DNA of 64,000 nt from positions 1,798,001 to 1,862,000 of the forward strand of contig NZ_CP041692.1 in assembly GCF_007362775.1 (NCBI RefSeq), written 5' to 3'. The stretch comes from Microlunatus elymi. GTDB lineage: Bacteria; Actinomycetota; Actinomycetes; Propionibacteriales; Propionibacteriaceae. Below, in pieces: positions 1 to 8,195 of this stretch (position 1 is the first letter of the stretch; the number at the start of each line of letters is the position of its first letter). Made by a program: the position numbers and the translations under genes. The notes beneath the pieces were generated by a model. It searched no databases, had not been told where the DNA came from, and was given only the letters and a program-made list of their open reading frames with translations.

Positions 1-1
1 G

Positions 2-898
2 GACGGCGATGATCAAGATCTTTTCTGGGCGACCGTCGGCGGCATGGGCCTGACCGGGATCGTGCTTCGTGCCACCGTGGCGTTGAAGAACGTGCCGACC
101 GCGTACTTCGTGGTGGACAGCGAACGCACCGCCGACCTGGACGAGACGCTGGCGCTCTACAACGACGGCCGAGACGACGACTACGACTACTCGATGGCCT
201 GGTTCGATTCGATGTCGACAGGTCACCGACTCGGCCGGGCCGCCTTCTCCCGCGGTTCGATCGCCGAGGTTGATCAACTTCCGAAGAAGCTGCGCCGGAA
301 TCCGTTGAAATTCGACGCACCGCAGTTGATCACGCTGCCGGACCTGTTTCCGAACGGGCTGGCGAACAAGATCACCTTCGGCATGATCAGCAAGGTCTGG
401 TTCTACAAGACCAGGGCGCACGGACGTGCTCAGATCCAGAACCTGACCTCCTTCTACCACCCACTGGACATGATCGGCGAGTGGAATCGCGCCTACGGCA
501 GCAGGGGATTCCTGCAGTATCAGTGTCTGCTCCCGTTCGACCGCGAAGATCAACTTCGTGCCATCGTGCGGCGGATCGCCGAGAGCGGCCAGGTCTCGTT
601 CCTCAACGTGCTGAAGCGGATGGGGCAGGCGAATCGTGCGCCGCTGTCGTTTCCCCGTCCGGGGTGGACGATCACCCTCGACTTCCCGATCGGTGCCGGT
701 CTGGAACGGCTCTGTGATGATCTTGATGCCATGGTCGCCGAAGCCGACGGCCGGCTCTATCTGGCGAAGGATTCCCGGATGACTCCGGAGTCCTTCGCGG
801 CCATGTACCCGCGGCTCGACGAGTGGCGCAAGATCAGAAACGCAGTCGACCCGGACCGGGTCCTCGTCTCCGATCAGGCCCGCCGCCTCGGCCTCTGA
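2..898 (+). CDS. dprE1: Decaprenylphosphoryl-ribose oxidase-like FAD enzyme, C-terminal part
   Basis: The reading frame is open from the window edge, so the N-terminal FAD-binding half lies outside. The visible start of the frame (DGDDQDLFWATVGGMG) is the end of a PCMH-type FAD domain; the rest is the ALO-type substrate domain. The C-terminus carries signatures of DprE1: a FLNVLKRMG segment, GWTITLDFPIG, a GRLYLAKDSR motif and a final MYPRLDEWRKIRN-DP-SD-ARRL segment. DprE1 works with DprE2 to epimerise decaprenylphosphoryl-ribose to the arabinose donor used for cell-wall arabinan; this is family knowledge. No dprE2 is visible because the upstream side is cut off. Assignment to the DprE1 family is strong; the exact lipid substrate in this organism is inferred. 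Confidence 0.85.
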   Translation, partial: DGDDQDLFWATVGGMGLTGIVLRATVALKNVPTAYFVVDSERTADLDETLALYNDGRDDDYDYSMAWFDSMSTGHRLGRAAFSRGSIAEVDQLPKKLRRNPLKFDAPQLITLPDLFPNGLANKITFGMISKVWFYKTRAHGRAQIQNLTSFYHPLDMIGEWNRAYGSRGFLQYQCLLPFDREDQLRAIVRRIAESGQVSFLNVLKRMGQANRAPLSFPRPGWTITLDFPIGAGLERLCDDLDAMVAEADGRLYLAKDSRMTPESFAAMYPRLDEWRKIRNAVDPDRVLVSDQARRLGL

Positions 899-932
899 CC
901 CCGGCCGCCCTGCCGCGGGTCGACGCCCACCA

Positions 933-1117
933 CCCAAACTCGCGACAACACGAGTTCGGGTTGCCGGGTCTGTCGTCCGAAGCGCTCGAAGTCGCGACAA
1001 CGCGAGTTTGGGCGACAAGATCCGGCTGCCGCCCGCCGGAAGTCGTGTTGTCGCGACTTCGGGTCGTTGCCGGGGTCATTGGGGCTGCGGAAGTCGTGAC
1101 AACACGAGTTGCGAAGA
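933..1117. repeat. Complex palindromic element with four related arms
   Basis: Four related copies of a core like GTCGCGACAACACGAGTT occur here: about 935-962, 989-1014, 1040-1068 (inverted) and 1089-1116. The first and third can pair as a long stem, and individual copies contain AACTCG...CGAGTT mini-hairpins. The element fills the whole gap between dprE1 and the thioesterase gene. It could end dprE1 transcription; whether it is a degenerate mobile element is unknown. Confidence 0.7.
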
Positions 1118-1124
1118 TGGGGCC

Positions 1125-1967
1125 GTGTTCCAGTACCAGGTGCCCAAGCGCTTCACCGATCTCAACGCCGGCGGGCATGTCGATCATGGGGTGTTGATCG
1201 ACTACCTGCAGGAGGCGCGGACCGAGTTCCTGTTGTCCGCGCCGGGGCCGGTGCCGGCGATGCTGGACAGCGGCGTGCTGGTCACCGGGCACTGGGTCGA
1301 ATACCTGGCGCCGATCGCCTACCGCACACCGACCGTGGACGCCGAGGTCTGGGTCGACCAGGTCGGCGGCGCCCGGTTCTCGATCAGCTACCGGCTGAGT
1401 GACGACGGGGTGCCGGTCGCGCTGGCGCGGACCTTCTGCGTCCCGTACGACCTCGAGGTCGGCGAGCTGCGCCGATTGGCCGCCGACGAGCGCGCCCTGC
1501 TGACTCAGGCGGTGGCCGAACCGGTGTCGGTGCAGCCGCTGGGCAAAGTCAAACCGACCGAGTTGGCACAAGCCCGGCCGATGCCGTTGCGAGTCCGGTG
1601 GGCCGACCTCGACTCCTATCGGCACGTCAACAACGTCAAGTTCTTCGACTACTTCGGCCAGGCCCGGTTGGAGTTGATCGCCGGCGCGGGCCCGTTGCGG
1701 CCGGGTGACCCGTGGGTGGTGGCCCGGCAGGATCTGGACTACCGGCTGCCGATCGACTTCCGCCGCGAGCCCTACCAGGTGCGTACGGGGGTTGCTCGCG
1801 TCGGGACCAGTTCGTGTGAGTTCGTCGCCGACATCGTCGACCCGGCCGACAGGCGCTGTTTCGCCACAGCGCGGTCGGTGCTGGTGTCGGTCGACGAGGC
1901 CGGCCGACCCGAGCCGATCACCGAACCCGTACGCAAGCTGCTCACCGCCCGACAAGCGTCCGATTAG
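1125..1967 (+). CDS. Acyl-CoA thioesterase with two hotdog domains
   Basis: About 280 residues made of two tandem 4-hydroxybenzoyl-CoA thioesterase-type hotdog domains. The first starts with RFTDLNAGGHVDHGV and the second (about residue 145 on) with RVRWADLDSYRHVNNV; this D-x-(D/N)-x2-x-HVNN pattern is the family hallmark, with the Asp as likely catalytic residue in the second domain. The first domain has Asn and HVDHG instead, so it may be structural. Such proteins hydrolyse acyl-CoA thioesters in the cytoplasm. A longer frame runs upstream but lies in the repeat element, so the GTG at 1125 was chosen; its ribosome site is weak. Substrate unknown. Confidence 0.82.
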   Translation: MFQYQVPKRFTDLNAGGHVDHGVLIDYLQEARTEFLLSAPGPVPAMLDSGVLVTGHWVEYLAPIAYRTPTVDAEVWVDQVGGARFSISYRLSDDGVPVALARTFCVPYDLEVGELRRLAADERALLTQAVAEPVSVQPLGKVKPTELAQARPMPLRVRWADLDSYRHVNNVKFFDYFGQARLELIAGAGPLRPGDPWVVARQDLDYRLPIDFRREPYQVRTGVARVGTSSCEFVADIVDPADRRCFATARSVLVSVDEAGRPEPITEPVRKLLTARQASD

Positions 1968-2004
1968 GCTCGGCCGGACCGCGGTGGAATCAAGGAGGAA
2001 CCCG

Positions 2005-3036
2005 ATGACCGATCTGCCGACCCAGCAACGTCGCTCGCTGTTGATCAAGCCCGAAGTGGTACGCGTCGAGCCGGCCGACGTGCCCAGCCCGGGGCCGGAC
2101 CAGGTGCTGGTGGAGGTCTCCGCGGTCGGCATCTGCGGCTCCGACGTGCACTATTACGAGCACGGCCGGATCGCCGACTTCGTGGTCACCGAACCGCTGG
2201 TGCTCGGGCACGAGGCATCCGGGGTGATCCGTGCGGTCGGCAGCGCCGTGACCGATCGGACGGTCGGGCAGCGGGTGGCGCTGGAGCCGCAGGAGACCTG
2301 CGGACGTTGCCGACAGTGCCAGGCTGGCCGCTACAACCTGTGTCCGCAGGTGCAGTTCTACGCCACCCCGCCGGTGCACGGCGCGTTCGCCGAGTACGTG
2401 GTGCTGGAGTCGATCCGAGCCCACCCGATCCCGGACTCGCTGTCCGATGAGGCCGGTGCGTTGATCGAGCCGCTGTCGGTCGGCGTCTGGGCCAATCGCA
2501 AGGCAGCGGTCGAACCCGGCGACCGGGTGCTCGTCACCGGCGCCGGCCCGGTCGGCCTGCTCGCCGCCGACGTCGCCCGGGCGCGGGGTGGTTGGGTCGC
2601 GGTCAGCGACACGAACGACTACCGGCTGCAGGTCGCCGCCCAGCGCGGCGCGCATGCCACCGTCGACGTCAGCCAGGGATCGCCGCGCGATCAGCAGGGC
2701 GAATTCGACGTGATCCTGGAGTGCAGCGGCGCCGCGCCGGCCGTGCAGGGTGCCTTCGAATCGGCCGCACCGGCCGCCCGGGTGGTGCTGATCGGAATGG
2801 GCGCCGCGACCATGGAGCTGCCGGTCGGGCTGATCCAGAACCGGGAGCTCTGGGTGACCGGCGTCTTCCGTTACGCCAACTGCTACCCGGCCGCGATCGC
2901 GCTCGCCGCCAGCGGCGCTGTTGATCTTGATTCGCTGGTCACCGCGCGGTTCGGGATCGAGGAGGTCGCCGACGCGCTGACCGCGCTGCGCCGGGACCCG
3001 CACACCCTGAAGCCGGTGGTCTACCCGCGTCGCTGA
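2005..3036 (+). CDS. Zinc-dependent polyol dehydrogenase (sorbitol/xylitol/iditol dehydrogenase type)
   Basis: A 343-residue medium-chain dehydrogenase/reductase. The catalytic zinc Cys is in GICGSDVHYY, the GHEASG motif supplies the zinc His/Glu, and the structural zinc site is CGRCRQCQAGRYNLC (C-x2-C-x2-C-x7-C). The Rossmann nucleotide site is GAGPVGLLAA near residue 175. The VHYYEHG segment and EPLSVG motif are typical of the sorbitol/xylitol dehydrogenase branch, which oxidises polyols to ketoses with NAD. The ATG at 2005 follows a good AAGGAGG ribosome site; the preceding thioesterase ends 38 bases before it, so both may be cotranscribed. Exact polyol substrate is not visible. Confidence 0.88.
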   Translation: MTDLPTQQRRSLLIKPEVVRVEPADVPSPGPDQVLVEVSAVGICGSDVHYYEHGRIADFVVTEPLVLGHEASGVIRAVGSAVTDRTVGQRVALEPQETCGRCRQCQAGRYNLCPQVQFYATPPVHGAFAEYVVLESIRAHPIPDSLSDEAGALIEPLSVGVWANRKAAVEPGDRVLVTGAGPVGLLAADVARARGGWVAVSDTNDYRLQVAAQRGAHATVDVSQGSPRDQQGEFDVILECSGAAPAVQGAFESAAPAARVVLIGMGAATMELPVGLIQNRELWVTGVFRYANCYPAAIALAASGAVDLDSLVTARFGIEEVADALTALRRDPHTLKPVVYPRR

Positions 3037-3155
3037 CACCCGGTCGAAAGATCAGCGCAGGCTCGTACGTCAGAGCGGACCGGGTTGGAGCCGGCGTCAT
3101 GCCGGGCGTCGAACCGGGCGTCGAACCGGCCCGGCTCGGCGCCACAGCAGGCGAG

Positions 3156-3614
3156 TCAGGACTCGGGGCGGACCGTGAGACCGAGCCCGGGCTGACTCTG
3201 GGCATCGAGCGGCGCGACCCCGTCGAAGCTGTTCACCATCGCGTGCGCGGCTCGGGTCAGATAGTCCCAGAAAAGTTGATCCTGCTCGGCCGGCAGTGCG
3301 ACCTCGTCCAGCGCGTCGCGCATGTGCCGCAGCCAGCGGTCCCGCTGGTCCGGCGTCACCGCGTACGGCAGATGACGCATCCGCAACCGCGGATGTCCGC
3401 GCTGTTCGCTGTAGCTGGTCGGCCCGCCCCAGTACTGCTCCAGGAACATCCGCAGCCGGACCTCGGCCGGGCCCAGATCCTCCTCGGGGTAGAGCGCCCG
3501 CAACTCGGGATCGCCCGCCACGCCCTGATAGAAGCGGTGCACCAACTTCTCGAACGTCGGCGCGCCGCCGAAGAGTTCGTAGAAGGTCTGCTGGGTCTGG
3601 TCCTGGCTGGTCAT
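3156..3614 (-). CDS. glbO: Truncated haemoglobin, group II (GlbO type)
   Basis: 152 residues, a 2-on-2 globin. The N-terminal FYELFGGAPTFEKLVHRFYQGV segment is the helix A/B signature with the FY pair seen in group II. HPRLRMRHLPYAV carries the proximal histidine region, and RWLRHM with the distal W/G8 tryptophan pattern follows. These proteins bind O2 or NO and are linked to oxygen supply or peroxide/NO handling in actinobacteria. It stands alone on the minus strand, followed by a 100-base gap and upstream of a long hairpin. Confidence 0.9.
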   Translation of the reverse strand: MTSQDQTQQTFYELFGGAPTFEKLVHRFYQGVAGDPELRALYPEEDLGPAEVRLRMFLEQYWGGPTSYSEQRGHPRLRMRHLPYAVTPDQRDRWLRHMRDALDEVALPAEQDQLFWDYLTRAAHAMVNSFDGVAPLDAQSQPGLGLTVRPES

Positions 3615-3685
3615 CGCTGTCCAACGTTACCCATCAACCGAGCCCGGCCGACTGTCACGCTCATCACGTGAGTAGCTGGGCCTGA

Positions 3686-3763
3686 TTACAGGAATCCTGC
3701 TCCAGTCGCACTCTGCTGGCTGAGATCGGGCAGCGGAGGCCGACTGGCGCAGGATTCTTGTAA
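3686..3763. repeat. Intergenic hairpin element
   Basis: The arms TTACAGGAATCCTGCTCCAG and CTGGCGCAGGATTCTTGTAA pair with only two or three mismatches and enclose about 30 bases. It lies between the oxidase gene (ends at 3775) and glbO (starts at 3614), both on the minus strand, so it can act as terminator of the oxidase gene. It belongs structurally, but not in sequence, to the other hairpin elements in this window. Confidence 0.7.
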
Positions 3764-3774
3764 ACACAAGCGCA

Positions 3775-5253
3775 TCAGCCCGGCAAGGAATAGCGCGAGT
3801 CGAAGACGTTGTGCGGGTCGTACTTCTTGTTGATCGCCACCAGCCGTTGGTAGTTGCCGCCGTAGTAGTCGGAGACGTGAGTCCGGCCGGGTTCCAGATA
3901 GTTGACGTAGGCGCCGATCGAGGCGCTGCCGATCGCGCTGTGGCAGCGCTTGAGCCAGGCAGCGGCTCGGTCCAGATTGGCCCTGCTGGTGCTGCCGAGG
4001 CCGACATACCACTGGACGTCGGCGATGGCGTCGCGCCAACGGAAGGCGGTGGCGGACGCCGACGGCGGCGACATCGCGCCGCCGAAGGGATCGAAGATCG
4101 CCGCGACCGACCCGGAGCCGTTCCAGCTGCCGACCGCGCGGATGATCGCGTCCGCACGGCTGCCGTAGAGCTTGTGCCCGACGATGTCCGAGCCTGCGGA
4201 CCAGGACTGGCGCTTGCGACCGGCCGATCCGCCGGCGAACCAGCTCATCGCACCGGCGTGGGACTCGTGCCAGATCTGTTTGCCGGAAGGGGATCGGCCG
4301 ATCGCCGAGGTCAGCTGCTTGATCTCGGCCGTGGCGCTGGAGTCCCAGCAGACGCCGGTGATGCTGGGGTGCACCGAACCGCCGGAGGAGTCCAGATGCA
4401 GGTTGGCCCAGGCGTGTTTCGGCATCCCGCCGAGCAGCCGGTGCTGCCAGCCGGTGAGCACCCGGTGGGCGTCGTCGGAGGGCCAACTCAGCCGGAAGAT
4501 CTCGCCCGGCAGCGCCGGGTAGCTGCGGTAGCTGAGCCGGGTGACGACGCCGAAATTGCCGCCGCCTCCGCCGCGCAGCGCCCAGAACAGGTCACTGTGT
4601 TCGTCCTTGCTGCATTGATAAGTACGGCCGTCCGGCCCGATCACGGTGGCGCCGGTGAGCGCGTCGCAGGTCAACCCGTACAGCCGGTCCTCGACGCCGA
4701 TCCCGCCGCCCAAGGTCAGCCCGGCGGCGCCGACGGTGGGGCAGGTGCCGGTGGGGATGGTCCGGCCGTGCCGATCGAGGACGTCGTGCAGATCGCCCAG
4801 CCGTACCCCGGGACTGATGGTGACGGTCTTGTCGGAGTGGTAGTGGATGTTGGTCATCCGGCTGCAGTCGACCACCAGGACGCCGTTGCCGGTGGACGCA
4901 CCGACGTAGGAGTGACCGCCGGACCGCGGTCGCGGCTTGAGGTCGAACTTGACCGCGAATCGCAGCGCGTCGGCGACATCGCCGGCCCCGGCGGCCTGCA
5001 CGATGCCCGCCGGGCGCTGAACGTCGCGACGCGGGTCGAACGTCTTCAACGCCGAGTAGTACGCGTCCTGTCCGGGCCGCAACAGCCGTCCGTCCAACTG
5101 CTTGGCCAACGCCGCCCAGTCGGCCGATTTCGGTCCGGCCGCGACGGCCGTCGGAAGGTTGCTGGCGGACGCTCCGACGGCGAGTGCGGCGGCCGCGCCG
5201 GCGCCCAGCAACGTACGCCGGGACAGCTTGTTTCCAGCCGATTCGGTGAACAT
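3775..5253 (-). CDS. Secreted FAD-linked oxidase, berberine-bridge (BBE) family
   Basis: About 492 residues. A Tat signal is visible near the N-terminus (KLSRRTLLGAGAAAAL followed by an Ala-rich stretch to AVAAG). The FAD domain contains RPRSGGHSYVG, where the His is the usual 8-alpha-histidyl FAD link, and GTCPTVG, where the Cys matches the second (6-S-cysteinyl) link, so bicovalent FAD is predicted. ALRGGGGGNFGVVT and a C-terminal BBE segment (NYQRLVAINKKYDPHNVF) complete the family signature. Members oxidise sugars or other alcohols. The frame is open further upstream, but the ATG at 5253 directly before the Tat signal was chosen; the longer version would run into the osmC leader. Substrate unknown. 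Confidence 0.85.
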   Translation of the reverse strand: MFTESAGNKLSRRTLLGAGAAAALAVGASASNLPTAVAAGPKSADWAALAKQLDGRLLRPGQDAYYSALKTFDPRRDVQRPAGIVQAAGAGDVADALRFAVKFDLKPRPRSGGHSYVGASTGNGVLVVDCSRMTNIHYHSDKTVTISPGVRLGDLHDVLDRHGRTIPTGTCPTVGAAGLTLGGGIGVEDRLYGLTCDALTGATVIGPDGRTYQCSKDEHSDLFWALRGGGGGNFGVVTRLSYRSYPALPGEIFRLSWPSDDAHRVLTGWQHRLLGGMPKHAWANLHLDSSGGSVHPSITGVCWDSSATAEIKQLTSAIGRSPSGKQIWHESHAGAMSWFAGGSAGRKRQSWSAGSDIVGHKLYGSRADAIIRAVGSWNGSGSVAAIFDPFGGAMSPPSASATAFRWRDAIADVQWYVGLGSTSRANLDRAAAWLKRCHSAIGSASIGAYVNYLEPGRTHVSDYYGGNYQRLVAINKKYDPHNVFDSRYSLPG

Positions 5254-5383
5254 GAACTGAGTCTGAAACGCGGACGGGCCATCGCAGTCACGGTCGGGGC
5301 ACGGACCGGTCACAAGGGCCGCTCGATCCGGCCGCGGGCGATCCGGCATGATCAGCAGTAGTCACATCTGCAGAGGAGAAGAC

Positions 5384-5812
5384 ATGGCAACCGTACGCAA
5401 GGCCAACGCACATTGGGAAGGCTCGCTCTTCGAGGGCTCGGGCACCGTCGAGCTGGCGTCCTCCGGGATCGGCAGCTATCCGGTCAGCTGGCCGTCGCGC
5501 GCCGAGGAGGCGAACGGTAAGACCAGCCCGGAGGAGCTGATCGCGGCCGCGCACTCGACCTGCTTCTCGATGGCGTTCTCCAACGGACTGGCCCAGGCCG
5601 GCACCCCGCCGACCAGCCTGGACACGACCGCCGAGGTCACCTTCCAGCCGGGTGAGGGCATCACCGGCATCAAGCTGATCGTCAACGGCGTGGTGCCCGG
5701 TATCAACGCCGAGCAGTTCGCCGAGGCGGCGCAGAAGGCCAAGGAAGGCTGCCCGGTCAGCCAGGCGCTGGCCGGCACCACCATCACCCTGGAAGCAAAC
5801 CTCTCCGAGTAG
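5384..5812 (+). CDS. OsmC-family peroxiredoxin
   Basis: 142 residues. The two redox cysteines are visible in AAHSTCFSMA and AKEGCPVSQAL, the arrangement used by OsmC/Ohr proteins to reduce organic hydroperoxides. The N-terminal AHWEGSLFEGSGTV sheet and the TSPEELIAAAHS segment are typical of the OsmC branch. The ATG at 5384 follows an excellent AGAGGAGAAGAC ribosome site. The gene is divergent from the BBE oxidase and convergent with the MscS gene. Cytoplasmic role in peroxide resistance is inferred from the family. Confidence 0.92.
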   Translation: MATVRKANAHWEGSLFEGSGTVELASSGIGSYPVSWPSRAEEANGKTSPEELIAAAHSTCFSMAFSNGLAQAGTPPTSLDTTAEVTFQPGEGITGIKLIVNGVVPGINAEQFAEAAQKAKEGCPVSQALAGTTITLEANLSE

Positions 5813-5825
5813 TCCTCAACTCCCG

Positions 5826-5879
5826 CCGACTTGTCAGCATCAGGACGCGCTATGGCGCCTTGTCATGCTGACAAGTCGG
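5826..5879. repeat. Hairpin element, GACTTGTCAGC family, likely bidirectional terminator
   Basis: The arms CCGACTTGTCAGCAT and ATGCTGACAAGTCGG pair perfectly and extend inward around GCGCTATGGCGCC. It lies exactly between the convergent osmC and mscS genes and touches the mscS stop. A second copy of the same family is at 21296-21347, sharing GACTTGTCAGC, GCGCTAT, CGCCTT and GCTGACAAGTC. Confidence 0.8.
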
Positions 5880-6572
5880 TCAGGGAGCGGGGGTCTCGTT
5901 CTCGGGTTCGGCGTCGGCGGGGGTGGTCGGCGAGTTGCCGCTCCGGCTGCGCTGGCTGTAGTTGGCGACCTTGGAGATGTCGCCGTTGCGGAAGTACCAG
6001 ACCGTGCCCTCGTCGTCGCGGATCTGGGTGATCCGCAGGCCGACGTCCTCGACCACACCGTTCACGTCGGAGATCTGGATGTAGTCGCCCATCCCGATCT
6101 GGTCCTCGATCAGCATGAAGATGCCGGAGATCACGTCTCGCAGGAAGGTCTGTACGCCGAACGCGACCGCGATGCCGATGATGGACGTTCCGGCCAGCAG
6201 GGTGGCGACGGGGAAGCCGAGTTGGTCCAGCACCACCAGGCCGACGATCACCAGCAGGATGATCGACACCGCGCTGCGGCCCAGTGATCCGAGGGCGCCG
6301 ATCCGCTGTTGCCGTCGTTCGTCGTACCCCGAACCCGGCGTCGCCACGATCCGTGCGGTCATCGTCGGACCGTTCTTGGTTTTCTTGGCGACCTTGCGGG
6401 GCACCGTACGCCGCCGCGGGTGCGAACGATCCGTCACCATCGTCTGCACGGCCTTGGTGATCATGTGATGAGCGATGAATCGTACGATCACGGCCGCGAT
6501 GATGATCAACGCGATACGCACCGGCAACAGCCAGGCGGAGTTCAGGAATTCGTCGGTCAGCTCATCGGGCAT
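5880..6572 (-). CDS. MscS-family mechanosensitive channel
   Basis: 230 residues. One membrane helix near residues 14-35 (LLPVRIALIIIAAVIVRFIA), a basic loop, a second helix (AVSIILLVIVGLVVLDQLG) and the pore-lining helix LLAGTSIIGIAVAFGVQTFLRD match MscS. The following beta domain has GDYIQISDVNGVVEDVGLRIT, the standard MscS signature, and ends early in a Pro/Glu-rich tail. These channels release solutes on osmotic downshock. It is a short member with few membrane helices. Confidence 0.9.
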   Translation of the reverse strand: MPDELTDEFLNSAWLLPVRIALIIIAAVIVRFIAHHMITKAVQTMVTDRSHPRRRTVPRKVAKKTKNGPTMTARIVATPGSGYDERRQQRIGALGSLGRSAVSIILLVIVGLVVLDQLGFPVATLLAGTSIIGIAVAFGVQTFLRDVISGIFMLIEDQIGMGDYIQISDVNGVVEDVGLRITQIRDDEGTVWYFRNGDISKVANYSQRSRSGNSPTTPADAEPENETPAP

Positions 6573-6667
6573 GCGGACGAGGTTAGACGCCCCGACGCGC
6601 CACGTCGAAACCCTCCGGCCGAGCTTGAGCCAGGCTTAACGCGATGATCGCCGAACGGTGATGTTGA

Positions 6668-7969
6668 TCACTGCCGCTGGTAGCTGATCCGGCCGTCGGC
6701 AATCGTGATCATCACCGGATCCGGCAACTCCCGACCATGCCAAGGATTGTTGCGGGACAGCGAAAACGACTCGGCCGCATCGACGGGGTTGCGTCGCTGC
6801 GGGTCGATCACGGTCAGCTGAGCGGTCTGCCCGTACGCCGGTCGCATGCCCAGATCGCTGCCCAGGCCGGCGATCCTTCCGGGTGCGATCGAGGTCCGCT
6901 GCACCAGGGTGTCCCAGTCCAGCGCACCGGTGTTGAGCATGGTCTCGATCACCACGCCGAGCGCGGTCTCCAGTCCGAGCATGCCGAAGGCGGCGTCGGC
7001 GAAGGCGTGTTCCTTGTCGTGGCGGGCATGCGGAGCATGATCGGTGGCGACGGCGTCGATGGTGCCGTCGGCCAGCGCGGCCCGCAGCGCTGCCACGTCC
7101 TCGTCCGGGCGCAGCGGCGGATTGACCTTGTACGTGGGGTCGTAGCCCTGTACCTCGGCGGTGGTCAGCAGCAGGTGATGCGGCGTGACCTCGGCGGTGA
7201 TCTTGATCCCGCGCTTCTTCGCCCAAGCCAACACGTCGACGGATTCGGCGGTGGACACGTGGCAGACGTGCAGTCGGCTGTTGGTCAGCTTGGCCAACTC
7301 GGCGTCGCGAGCGATCACCGTCGCCTCTGCCGCCGACGGCCAGCCGGCCAGCCCCAACCGGCCGGAGATCTCACCCTCGTGACAGCACGCATCCCGGCCG
7401 GCCAGCCGAGGATCCTGGGAGTGTTGAGCGATCACACCGTCGAAGGCGCGGACGTACTCCAGGGCCCGCCGCATCAGCCGGGAATCGCTGACACAGTTGC
7501 CGTCGTCGCTGAACATCCGTACACCGATCCGGGCCATCAGCCCGAGTTCGGCCAGTTCCTCACCGGCCAGCCCCTTGCTCACCGCCCCGATCGGGAACAC
7601 CTGCGCAAACCCGGCCTTCTCGCCCAGCGTACGGATGTGGGCCGCGGCCTCGGCGGTGTCGGTGACCGGGTTGGTGTTGGCCATCGCCAGCACCGCGGCG
7701 AACCCGCCCCGCGCGGCCGCCCGCGTGCCGGACTCGACGGTTTCCGCGTCCTCCCGACCCGGCTCGCGCAGATGGGTGTGCAGGTCGATCAGGCCGGGCA
7801 GGGCGGTCAGCCCGTCGGCGTCGATCACGGTCGCCTCGGCACTCGCGTCGGCCGGATCGGCGTACCGGCCGTCCTTGATCAAGATGTCCTGGCCGCCCGC
7901 CGGCAGCGCGTTCTCATGATCATCGCCGCCGGTCACCAGGTTGGCGCCCTTGATCAACAACTCGGTCAT
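6668..7969 (-). CDS. pyrC: Dihydroorotase
   Basis: 433 residues, amidohydrolase fold. Zinc ligands are visible in GLIDLHTHLREPG, in IAQHSQDP, in HVCHVSTAES and in AVATDHAPHARHDKE. It closes carbamoyl-aspartate to dihydroorotate in pyrimidine synthesis. The frame is open upstream into the tandem repeats, but ATG 7969 has a GAGGAC ribosome site and begins the family alignment (MTELLIKGANLVTGG). It follows pyrB across a 226-base gap holding two hairpin repeats, so readthrough from pyrB may be modulated there. Confidence 0.93.
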   Translation of the reverse strand: MTELLIKGANLVTGGDDHENALPAGGQDILIKDGRYADPADASAEATVIDADGLTALPGLIDLHTHLREPGREDAETVESGTRAAARGGFAAVLAMANTNPVTDTAEAAAHIRTLGEKAGFAQVFPIGAVSKGLAGEELAELGLMARIGVRMFSDDGNCVSDSRLMRRALEYVRAFDGVIAQHSQDPRLAGRDACCHEGEISGRLGLAGWPSAAEATVIARDAELAKLTNSRLHVCHVSTAESVDVLAWAKKRGIKITAEVTPHHLLLTTAEVQGYDPTYKVNPPLRPDEDVAALRAALADGTIDAVATDHAPHARHDKEHAFADAAFGMLGLETALGVVIETMLNTGALDWDTLVQRTSIAPGRIAGLGSDLGMRPAYGQTAQLTVIDPQRRNPVDAAESFSLSRNNPWHGRELPDPVMITIADGRISYQRQ

Positions 7970-7986
7970 CGTTCGTCCTCGCGATC

Positions 7987-8149
7987 GGGGGTAGTCCGCA
8001 CAGCCGCACCCGAAATCGCTCCGCGCACGCGAAATATCCGGTGCGGAGGTCGTTTTGGGGTGCGGCTGGGGGTAGTCCGCACAGCCGCACCCGAAATCGC
8101 TCCGCGCACGCGAAATATCCGGTGCGGAGGTCGTTTTGGGGTGCGGCTG
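7987..8149. repeat. Two tandem 81-bp hairpin repeats between pyrB and pyrC
   Basis: An 81-bp unit is repeated exactly, the second copy beginning at about 8068. Each unit has a GGGGGTAGTCCGCA lead and a 68-nt hairpin (8001-8068 and 8082-8149) with arms CAGCCGCACCCGAAATCGCT and its imperfect complement ending GGGTGCGGCTG. The 12-base loop is GCGAAATATCCG. Related hairpins with the same arm ends and loop style are at 10727-10877, 63086-63155 and 63744-63809. Confidence 0.9.
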
Positions 8150-8195
8150 TACGGGAGGGCCGGGGTCGGAGCGTACGAGGTGGGGTTGCGGCCGA

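Noticed and set aside
834-2132. Long minus-strand open frame opposite the thioesterase and polyol dehydrogenase
   Set aside because: Low-complexity Arg/Asp/Gly-rich product with no family; typical antisense frame in GC-rich DNA opposite clear genes.
3811-5361. 516-codon plus-strand frame opposite the BBE oxidase
   Set aside because: Gly/Ala/Asp-rich shadow of a gene with clear FAD motifs.
7987-8149. CRISPR-like tandem repeat
   Set aside because: Only two copies, each a hairpin, with no variable spacers and no cas genes.
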